Shown piece by piece: positions 56,026-64,000 of a stretch of 64,000 nucleotides of DNA (positions are counted from its first letter, which is position 1; every line of letters starts with the position of its first letter). The stretch is from Ctenosaura bakeri. Lineage: Eukaryota; Chordata; Lepidosauria; Squamata; Iguanidae. Made by a program: the position numbers and the translations under genes. A model generated the notes under the pieces. That model did not search any database, had not been told where the DNA came from, and saw nothing but the letters and a program-made list of their open reading frames with translations. The stretch spans positions 62,001-126,000 of the forward strand of contig CAOLHI010000362.1 in the NCBI GenBank assembly GCA_948474755.1, given 5' to 3'.

Positions 56026-56690
56026 AGAATGGGTTGGATGAAAAGGTAGAATGGATGCTGCAGTGTACCATTTCAGTGTGCAAGTGAGCAGGACCATCCT
56101 CACCTTTAGGCAAAGAGAAGCAACCACCTTGGGCAGTAGGTTCTGGCTGTTACACAGGATAGCAGATGGTTAGCTATTCACCTTGTATTTTTATTGCTGG
56201 CATGTGTGTGTGTGTGTGTGCGCGTGTAAGTGAGAGAGAGAGAGAGAGAGTGAGTGAGTTAGAGAGGGATGCCTCCTGTGGAATTCTGTGCCTAAATACC
56301 AACCTTGGGTAACATGACTTGCAGGGGAGAGGGTGTCTGCTGCCTGCTTTAGACAGCAAAGTCTCAGATTGTCTTTGAATTCTCCCTTGATTTTTTTTTT
56401 AATCTCTGCGTGTAGACAAGCAAAGTGAAACTTCTAGTCCTGATGTATTCATTTTTAAATCCAGAACATGGTGGGTTTCTTTCTTTTATACACATGCATG
56501 CACGCACGCACGCATGCACGCACACACACGCACACGCATGCACAAAGCAATTTGAAGTGAAACTGATGGCAAACATAAACCAGGTCTCAGACATATGGTA
56601 ATCAGGCTTCAAGGAAGGAAGGATTCACAGAAGTGATTACCCTATTCAGAAATTATCTTCAGTGCATAAGGCTAACAACTAAAGCGGCAG
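56026..56690. other. Unassigned sequence with two microsatellites
   Basis: A (TG)n then (GA)n run lies at 56203-56250, and a GCAC/CACA-rich run at 56491-56543. Nothing else was recognised. Confidence 0.6.
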
Positions 56691-57605
56691 GGGGAATACC
56701 AGAGAGTTTTGGTGCCAGAGACAGAAATAACACAGACAGAATAGAGATAAGTTCCTATACCACAAATAGGAACTATTCAAGATGGTTCAACAAACTTTCT
56801 ATTCAAAGCTAAAAATATGCACATGTAAAATGAAACAACCAGCTCAGGTTAGTTTTGCATCAGCAAATAAAAACATTCTGAACTTTTTAGTGACCACTTG
56901 AAAGCTTCTCCCAGATTGCATCCCAGGATGACTTTTTCTTTTATCAGCCTCCACTTTTCTTATGATTTCCCTTTCGGTGCCAAAACAGTGGTGTGTTGTT
57001 GTTTTTAACAGGATGGGAGTAGCAAGTAATGGAAGCTTATCTTCCCTTCCCTTTTCTCTCTCTTTTGTTGTTCCTACAAATGCTGGGTAAGAGATTCTGG
57101 AGACAGCTGCTGTTTATCTTGCCTGTTCTATGACACACAGCTACATTACGATCACCTACAGTAGAACCCTAATCTTTCTCAGCTCAAATTTTATTGCATT
57201 GTTTACTATGGAAACACAATCTGATACCGCTGGCTCCAGAGACTAGGACAAGGAGCAATGGGTTCAAACTACAGGAAAAGAGATTCCACCTGAACCTCAG
57301 GAAGAACTTCTTAGTGGTCAGAGCTGTTCAGCAGTGGAATATGCTGCCTTGGAGTGTTGTGGAGTCTTCTTCTTTGGAGGTTTTTAAGCAGAGGCTGGAT
57401 GGCCATCTGTCAGGAGTGCTTTGATGTCGGTTCCTGCATGGCCCCTGTGGTCTCTTCCAATTCTGTGATTCTATGATCCTATGATACCAAAATTCTGTTT
57501 CCCACAAACAGAATACCACCTTCCCAATGCCAGTCCTGCTAAAAAGCCTCCCAGCTGGACAGAGAATGAGGGAGAAAAGAAGGGGCTGGGCAGAAGTAAA
57601 AAGAT
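56691..57605 (+). repeat. Duplicated block B, copy 2, interrupted by CR1
   Basis: It aligns in the same direction with 28430-29090, from 'ttggtgccagagacagaaat' to 'ggggctgggcagaagtaaa'. A CR1 3' end (57225-57480) separates two parts that are continuous in copy 1. A second CR1 copy follows at 57606. Confidence 0.6.
57225..57480 (+). mobile_element. CR1 LINE 3' end
   Basis: It encodes [38 protein letters not shown] and [17 protein letters not shown], then ends in 'ctgtgattctatgatcctat'. It interrupts block B. Confidence 0.9.
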
Positions 57606-58702
57606 GAAGGGAATGCTGTGGATGTAGCATATCTTGATTTCAGTAAGGCCTTTGACAAAGTTCCCCATGACATTTTTGCAAAGAAGCTAGTAACATGTGG
57701 ACTGGACTGGGCTACTGTTAGGTGGATTTGTAATTGGTTGACTGACCGAACCCAAAGGGTGCTCACCAATGGCTTCTCCTTATTCTGGAGAGAAGTGACT
57801 AGTGGAGTACCATGGGGTTCTGTCCTGGGCCCAATGCTATTCAACATCTTCATCAATGACTTGGATGAAGGAATAGAGGGTATGCTGATCAAATTTGCAA
57901 ATGACACCAAATTGAGAGTGGTTGCTAATACCCAGGGGAGAGAAACAAAATTCAAACTGACCTTAACAGATTAGAGAGCTGGGCCAAAGCTAACATAATA
58001 AATTTCAACAGAGAGAAATGTAAGGTCCTACACTTAGGCAGAAAAAATAGAATGCACAAATATAGAATGGGGGACACATGGCTGGAGTCTTGGGTGACCA
58101 CAAGCTGAACATGAGTCAGCAGTGTGATGTGGCAGCCAAGAAAGCCAACACAATTCTTGGTTGCATCAATGGGAGTAATGGTGCCACTCTATTCTGCTTT
58201 AGTTAGACCTCACCTTGAATACTGTGTCCAGTTCTGGGCACCTCATTTCAAGAAGGACATTGACAAGCTGGAACATGTCCAGAGGAGGACGACGAAAATG
58301 GTGAAGGGTCTGGAAGCCATGCCCTTCTTAGGGAGCTGGGTATGTTTAGTTTGCAGAAGAGAAGGTTAAGAGGGGACGTGATGGCCATGTTTATATATCT
58401 GAAGGGATGTCATGTCAAGGTAGGAGTGAGCTTGTTTTCCACTGCTCCAGGAGCAATGGATTCAAACTATAAGAAAAGAGATTTCACCTAAACCTCAGGA
58501 AGAACTTCTTGATGGTCAGAGCTGTCTGGCAGTGGAATACGCTGCTTCGGAGTGTGGTGGAGTCTCCTTCTTTGGAGATCTTTAAGCAGAGGCTGGATGG
58601 CCATCTGTTGGGAGTGCTTTGATGTGTGTTCCTGCATGACAGGGTTTTGGACTGGATAGCCCCTGTGGTCTCTTCCAACTCTATGATTCTATGATTCTAT
58701 GA
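57606..58702 (+). mobile_element. CR1 LINE with reverse transcriptase remnant and 3' end
   Basis: It is the longest CR1 copy here, about 1.1 kb. It spans the last part of the reverse transcriptase domain, the C-terminal region ([40 protein letters not shown]) and the 3' tail (tctatgattctatgattc). Frames are broken between about 57974 and 58124 and again near 58330. The 5' end is truncated. Confidence 0.92.
57618..57974 (+). pseudogene. CR1 reverse transcriptase remnant with altered catalytic motif
   Basis: The 118-residue frame shows the RT motifs [14 protein letters not shown] (residues 5-18) and [20 protein letters not shown] (62-81). The normal PQG is PWG here. The catalytic box reads FAND (93-96) in place of FADD, so one of the two metal-binding aspartates is asparagine. 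In active CR1 this domain copies the element RNA at the target site. This copy would be inactive even without the later frame breaks. Confidence 0.9.
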
Positions 58703-59848
58703 CTTTCTACAAAGGAGCTTCAAAGATAACAAGATTCTGTTTTCCTACCAAAATCTGCAAAGCTGCCAAAACTCTGGAGCATTATTTTGTCTTAATTTCT
58801 TTTCTTGCATTGCTGTGTCTCTCCAGGGCTCTAAAGGCACTGCAGATTAAAATATAATTGAAAAATGGTTCTGTTTCTAAGAAATGAAATGTAACCAATA
58901 CACCAGGTCTGCAGACTTAATAGAGAAGCGTAACATCATTATATCTGTGTTAATAACATGACCACTCAGCCATTAGCAAGAGATGTTCATTCAATGCTTT
59001 TCCTTGATAGTTTCCAGCCTGTTTTCTCTCCTTTCGGCAAATGAATGTTGTTTGTGCCCATTTCCATTCAGCTAATTTCCACTAGTAAGATAAAACATAT
59101 GGGTGAAGGATCTTCCTTTTCTCTCCCTCTAAATGACGGCCGTTAACTGGGTGGCACGGAAAAAATAACATTATGTTTTCCAAACTGGAAGCAGCGCACA
59201 GATACATGAGGGGAATCTTAGAGAAATTAACAGGCTGAGCAGAGAAGGTTACATAATCTGAGCAATGTGTCACTGTATTAACTATGGGGCAGGGGGGGGC
59301 GGGGGGAGAGACCAGCTGAAACATTTAGAACACCTGCTACAAACTGTCATGTAACGTTTGTTCTTACTGAACAGTTTTTGCTGCCAGAGTCGTGGGACTA
59401 AACTGGCTGTCTCCTAGGCACAAAGGATGAAAATGAGCACGGGGTGGCTCAGTTGATCCCTGGCTTCAAGCCTTGCGGGGTTCCCTACTTTCCCAAGTGG
59501 TTAGACCTCCCTCGTCCCAAAATGTAATTTATTTTACTCCTAGTTGTTTTCAGGGTAACGGCGTAGATTGGGCTGGGCCAACACTTCTTTCTAGGGCATC
59601 ATTTCTTTCCCTTCTAAGAGGGCCCACGTGACAGCAATAAGCAGCACTGATGATTGGTGGCTCCCACGTTAGTAGGGTGGTGAATCAACTCCAAGTTTCA
59701 TTCCAGCTTTAAAGGAGCTCTCCATGGCACTGAATCCTTATCCTACCTTGGATAACTCCTTTAAAGTTAACTAACTCCTGGAATGGATTCACTGTCTCAT
59801 TGATATGGGAACCACCAGCCATCACTGGTAGGCAGCACCTAAGTCAGA
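58703..59848. other. Unassigned, apparently single-copy sequence
   Basis: The block 58720-59340 shows no word shared with the repeat families of this window. A G-rich stretch lies at 59286-59306. No exon was recognised. Confidence 0.4.
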
Positions 59849-60027
59849 GGCCATTTCCATACTACACTCTTATAGCACGATTATTCCACTTTCAACATCC
59901 TATGGAATCCTGGGGTTTGCAGTTTCGGGAGGAGCAGTCGGCCCCTCCCGAAACTGCAAACCCTAGGATTCCATAGGATGTTGAAAGTGGAATAATCACG
60001 CTATAAGAGTGTAGTACGGAAATGGCC
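59849..60027. mobile_element. Near-perfect palindromic GGCC-type MITE, AGA target duplication
   Basis: It begins ggccatttccatactacac and ends gtagtacggaaatggcc, with aga at 59846-59848 and 60028-60030. The two halves are almost exact inverted copies around a centre near 59938. Length is 179 bp. Confidence 0.9.
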
Positions 60028-60264
60028 AGAGTGTGTGCAGGCACTCCCTTCATTGCTTGCTCTCTTTTTCTGCCCTTTTGTCTCTTTTTGACACTCCTCC
60101 TTGTCTTTCTCTCTTCATTTTTTACTAGCGGGCAACTGGGGATTGTTCATAGAGACATAATTCTTCACTAAGTTTCCTCTCGAAGGAAGCAACAGGTATT
60201 TTCAGCCAGCTTCTTCCTGCTGTGAGAAAGTCTTCAAAAACTGCAGTTTTTGTAGGCTATTCAC

Positions 60265-60487
60265 AATTTGGGACTTATTCTGTGCAAAAATTGTGCATGA
60301 TTGTTTTGTGCAGAAAACAGCATTTTCTGATTGGAAAATAATATTTCAGTACAGAAATATTAATATTAATTCCTGCAAAGAAAATGTTGCCTTCTGCTTT
60401 TTTTTTTTTTTTAAGGTCATGATTGGGGATTTGTTCTGCGCAAAATTTGCACTTGGTTGTTTTGCACAGAAAACAATATTTTCTGCT
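60265..60487 (+). repeat. Imperfect direct duplication, about 60 bp
   Basis: The stretches 60268-60330 and 60424-60487 share 'ttctgtgcaaaaattgtgc'-like wording and 'ttgttttgtgcagaaaacag', followed by attttctg. A poly-T of 15 lies between (60398-60412). Family unknown. Confidence 0.6.
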
Positions 60488-60568
60488 GTTTTCTGTTCAA
60501 GTCAACCATGCATGAATCTTTTGCAGAACAAATCTCCAATTACAGATTTTTGGTACTGGTGTAGTGAC

Positions 60569-60944
60569 AGCCAGCAGGGTATAATGGTTTGAATGTTGGA
60601 CTATGACCCTGGAGACCAGGGTTTGGTTCCCTGCTTGGTTGTGGAAACAGTGGGTGACCTTGGGCACATCATACACTTTCAGCCCCAGAAAACCCTGTGA
60701 TAGGTTTGCCTCAGGATTGCCATAAATTCAAAATGACTTGAGGGCACACAACGACTGTTTCCACACTAGCCTGTTATAGTGCTATGATTCCACTTGCAAC
60801 ATCCTATGGAATCCTGGGGTTTGCAGTTTCGGGAGGGGCCATTTGGCCCCTCTCAATATTGCAAACCCCAGGATTCCATAGGATGTTGCAAGTGGAATCA
60901 TAGCACTATAACAGGCTAGTGCAGAAATGGCCAACAACAACAAG
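60569..60944 (+). mobile_element. tRNA-headed SINE with a MITE in its tail
   Basis: The SINE runs from 'agccagcagggtataatgg' through 'accagggtttggttccctg' to the BovB-like tail 'aaaatgacttgagggcacac'. The aac repeats of the tail continue at 60933-60944 after the MITE. Confidence 0.87.
60753..60932. mobile_element. Palindromic GGCC-type MITE, AAC target duplication
   Basis: It starts gactgtttccacactagcc and ends ggctagtgcagaaatggcc. The sequence aac lies on both sides (60750-60752 and 60933-60935). It is 180 bp, almost the same length and layout as 59849-60027, but with attccacttgcaacatcc in the arms. Confidence 0.85.
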
Positions 60945-62244
60945 AATGCAACATTTTCTATGGAGGAATTAATGCTGTGTTAAAATATCATTTTCCATGT
61001 AGAAAATGTTGTTTCCTGCACAGAAAATGCTGAACATCCTTTTAGCTTGAGTTTAATTGCATCATTAGCCACAGTACTACTTACATTTATCCTTTGCTGC
61101 TCCCAAGTAGCTGTTTGAATGCCTTCTGACCTGAGAGTCTCATCAGCACTATCTCTTGCTTCATTTTAGATTATCTCATCATAACAAGGTTTTGTTTAGG
61201 TAAAAGACATTCAGGAGTGGTTTGACATTGCTGCCTTCTACACAGTGCTAGCTATAGTGCCACCACTGTTGTCTTTACGAGATCCCCAACCAAGGTCTCG
61301 CACCACTACTACTGTTTCTCAGTAGCTGTTTCACACATTTTGTCTGGCTCATCAGCAAAAACTTATCTAATAAGAGCAACACCTACCAGCAGCAGTGCTA
61401 CCAGCAGCATAGCCTCTTGTCTCACAGAAGCATGCAATCCTACCCAAGGTAAGTGATTAGGTCTGTTTCTTATAGATTCTCCTGGTCCAGCTTCTTACAC
61501 CCTGTGAAATGCTACTGCTCAGCAACAGGGTCACTATAGGATGTTCTGTTTGTCAGGAGGAATGAATGTAATTGTAGAACCACCATAATCCCCACATTCC
61601 GAGAGGCTCCAATGTTGTTTGGATTTCAATTTAAGAGAGTTTCTCCCTTCTTTCTTGTGTCATGGAATATCCTTGTGCTGTATACTTCAGGGGTTCCCTA
61701 ATATTCTATACAATAGTCAGTACAAACAAATGGGTCCTAGAGCAAATCAGGCCTAAAATCAATTGAAGCAAAACTGAGGCTACCATATTTTGAACTTGTC
61801 AGGAGGTGACATGGCTCATTGGAGAAGATGATGGATGCTTGGTAAAATAGAAAGCAGCAGGAAAAGAAGAAGGTCACATTATAGGGAGATTGATTGACTA
61901 AGGAAACCACAGCCCTAAATTTGCAAAATCTGAGCAGGGCAATTGGTGATGGGGACTCTTGGATACTCATTGGGTCACTATAATGTCCATCTGACATGAC
62001 AGCAAAGAATAACAACAAATACTAAAGAGAAACATGAGAGCTGTTATTGAGGAGGCCAAGTATCTCAGATAGTCGAACGTATCATGCATACAGAATATCT
62101 CAGGATCAATTACTAGGTTCTCTGGTTAAAAGAATCAGGCAGCAGGTAAGAAGAAGACAAAGTGTGTGTCTGAGAGAGAAAAACAAAGAGAGCGGGGGCA
62201 GGGAGAACATAATTGGTGAACATTTCCTTTTTGGACCACAACAC
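60945..62244. other. Unassigned sequence
   Basis: The phrase 'agaaaatgttgtttcctgca' near 61000-61020 echoes the duplication at 60265-60487. Nothing else was recognised. Confidence 0.4.
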
Positions 62245-62405
62245 ACCATCCAATTATTCTGATTTGGCATGGGCACTCCTGATTAATCCTTTGCCATTCT
62301 GCTTTTTCATCTGTTTTTAAAATGTCTCAGTTTCATCCTCCTAGTTTCTTCCTTTGTCTTCAGCTTACTTTAATTGCTGCAAATTAAATTCCTTGCAAAA
62401 ATATG
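62245..62405 (-). mobile_element. Repeat family X, copy 7, partial, reverse strand
   Basis: 'ccaattattctgatttggca', 'gggcactcctgattaatcc' and 'tttgtcttcagcttacttta', then 'ttgctgcaaattaaattcc', follow the reverse family order. It is cut off near 62405. Confidence 0.6.
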
Positions 62406-62559
62406 TTGCATTAGGGATGGGACAAATCCAGAATTTTCCGAATCTGAATCTGGATCTGAATCCCTGGAAGGTTTTGGGAATCCACAAATCTCACAAATCT
62501 CGAACCTTTCAAATCCTTTTTTCAAAATGGGTTGAAAAAACAAGGGAAAGGAGGATAAT

Positions 62560-62693
62560 CTTGGGCAAGACATACTCTCTCAGCCTTAGCAAAAGCCTAG
62601 GCAAAGGCAAACCTCCTTCTGAAGAAATCTGGCCAGGACAATTGTCATAGTTTTGCCTCAGGATCTCCCCAGATTGAAAATGACATGAAGGCC
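62560..62693 (+). mobile_element. SINE 3' half
   Basis: 'ttgggcaagacatactctct', 'cagccttagcaaaagcctag', 'ctgaagaaatctggccagga' and 'agattgaaaatgacatgaag' follow the body and BovB-like tail of the local SINE. The head is missing. Confidence 0.6.
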
Positions 62694-62950
62694 TCTTCTA
62701 CACAGGAAGGAAAATGTGGATTAATTCCACATTTTCCTACCTGTGTAAACAGGGCCACATACTACAGTACAGAGATAATCCAGGTCAAAACTGGTTTTTC
62801 TTTGCATAGCTCCTTATGGCATCCTGGGGTTTGTTGTTTGATGGTGCACCAGCACACTTTGGCAGGGAAGGCTGTGACACCTTGTAAAACTACAAACCCC
62901 AGAATTGTGTATGAAAAAGCTTTGCAAGGGAGCTATGCAAAGGAATCTTT
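62694..62950. mobile_element. MITE with inverted-repeat interior
   Basis: 'ttctacacaggaaggaaaat' near the left is followed by its inverted partner 'attttcctacctgtgtaaac'. The interior has 'tggcatcctggggtttgttg' and, inverted, 'aaactacaaaccccagaatt'. 'tttgcatagctcctta' and 'aagggagctatgcaaagg' form a further inverted pair. The termini are not defined. Confidence 0.5.
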
Positions 62951-62984
62951 CAGCTGTCTTTGAAATCTCAAGAAGACTGTATCT

Positions 62985-63255
62985 TCCAGTCAAGTCTCAA
63001 GTCCTGCAACAAGGCACTTTTTTAAAAAAAGCCTCTACTCCAGTCTCAATTCTGCACCCTGCAGTCTCACATCAAGCTCAAGTCCTGCAACAAGAAAGGC
63101 TCTTAAAAAACAACAACAAAAACATCAGCCTCTAGTCCAGTATGAATTCTCTACCCTCCAGTCCAGTCTCAAGTTCTGCAAGGGACTTTCAAATCAAGTC
63201 CCTACTCCAGTCTCAATTAATTCCCAATCATTACCCTCCAGTCTCAAATCAAAAG
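62985..63255 (+). repeat. Degenerate tandem repeat, about three units of 80-100 bp
   Basis: Units begin near 62990, 63068 and 63164. Each has 'tctcaagtcctgcaacaag' or a variant, then 'cctctactccagtctcaatt' or a variant, and 'accctccagtct'. No function inferred. Confidence 0.65.
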
Positions 63256-63284
63256 AATAGAGAATAATTGTATTACCTTGGAGA

Positions 63285-63495
63285 GGGAGGCAGCCACAGG
63301 AACAGGCAGCATGAGCGGACATAGGCAGGCAGCCCCAGCGGACACAGGCAGCTGAGCAGGCACCGGCAGCATGAGCGGACACCAGCAGCATGAGCGAGCA
63401 AGCACAGGCAGGCAGCCCCGCAGGCACAAGCAGCCCAAGTGAGCACAGGCAGCCTGAGCGGCACAGGCAGCAGCTCTGGGTACAAGCAGCCTCTG
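63285..63495. repeat. GC-rich minisatellite
   Basis: About nine to ten imperfect units of roughly 20 bp follow a 'caggcagcatgagcggacac' pattern. The low-complexity minus-strand frames rich in Ala, Cys and Leu across this array are a product of the repeat. Confidence 0.8.
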
Positions 63496-64000
63496 GCTTT
63501 ATGCCACGATTTTTGCGCATCCAGGGGCCCACTGGCCAATCAGGTCTTTGGTGGGCCCCCGAGGCACCAATTATTAAAAACAATTTTTTATTTCCTTTTT
63601 GCTGTATGTGGTTTGTCAGGTGACTCATGAGAAACCATGACAGACATTTCACTTCTCATCCTATTCTAGCTATAGGTTTACAACCAGGCACTGTGTTGTG
63701 GAAGGAGGTACACTGGCCTACATGTGTCAATCACTGGATGAGATTGTGTGACCTTGCCCTCTGCCCCATTACTTCTGATAGGCATCAGACCCACTTACCC
63801 CAGCATTTCTACATGCCATTGATTTTCAGCACAAAAAATAGTGCTGAACTTAAATATTAAATGTTCAATTTAAATATATTAGAATACAACCCCAGATGTA
63901 ATTTCTGAAATTGTTAGCAAAAGTCATTATTACTCCACAGGAAAAACTCACCTACTTGCTATTTCCTCTTGTGCATCCCAGTCTCCCAGGTTTTCAGGTG
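63496..64000. other. Unassigned sequence
   Basis: No repeat or exon was recognised to the end of the window. Confidence 0.45.

Noticed and set aside
63285..63495. CRISPR-like array
   Set aside because: Units are contiguous and imperfect with no unique spacers of regular length, and the sequence context is vertebrate.
63194..63652. 152-residue minus-strand frame rich in Ala, Cys and Leu
   Set aside because: It spans the GC-rich minisatellite and changes frame-specific composition with the repeat, with no domain or signal recognised.

Overview
This window looks like intergenic or deep-intronic DNA of a squamate reptile, most likely a lizard. The organism call is inference from the repeats, made without any database search. 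SINEs with tRNA-derived or 5S rRNA-derived heads share a BovB-like tail. They sit beside CR1, L1, L2, RTE-BovB and Penelope retroelements, Tigger-like elements, hAT-like elements and many palindromic MITEs. That mix is typical of squamate genomes. I found no host protein-coding exon, no functional tRNA or rRNA gene, and nothing prokaryotic. Every open frame I could assign is a decayed retroelement frame or a chance frame inside a palindromic or GC-rich repeat.

Layout. 0-6 kb: a Tigger-like MITE, a three-level nest (a MITE inside family X inside family Y), a Tigger-like element inside a MITE, an L2 3' end and a reverse-strand solo LTR (4137-4993). 6-11 kb: a 5'-truncated L1 (7080-9558) placed at the edge of a SINE, then RTE-BovB and a 5S-headed SINE. 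12.9-13.8 kb: a solo LTR with a 4-bp target duplication. 14.4-15 kb: a Tigger-like element made of internal hairpins. 20-21.5 kb: SINEs and a Penelope-like 3' end that keeps a GIY-YIG nuclease frame. 23-27.9 kb: CR1 copies, a CpG-rich MITE inside a SINE, and a different solo LTR inside another SINE. 28-41 kb: mostly unassigned sequence with CR1 copies, one of them splitting a GATA array. 41.4-42.6 kb: a perfect 99-bp direct repeat followed by a very CpG-rich MITE. 44.8-45.7 kb: a second copy of the 12.9-kb LTR. 46-58.7 kb: MITEs, CR1 copies, and the second members of two old duplicated blocks. 59.8-63.5 kb: two near-perfect palindromic MITEs, a SINE and two minisatellite-like regions.

The elements are related as parasites, hosts and insertion sites rather than as a pathway. 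The BovB LINE is the presumed mobilising partner of the SINEs, which carry its tail. The GGCC-type MITEs have 3-bp target duplications at several sites. The ERV-like LTRs have 4-bp ones. The nested insertions give relative ages. I did not find a convincing undescribed biological system. The best leads are two repeat families I cannot name (called X and Y here), paired blocks (Z-X and B) repeated 16-28 kb apart, and the CpG-rich hairpin MITE. Large parts of the window are reported as unassigned because I saw no recognisable structure in them.
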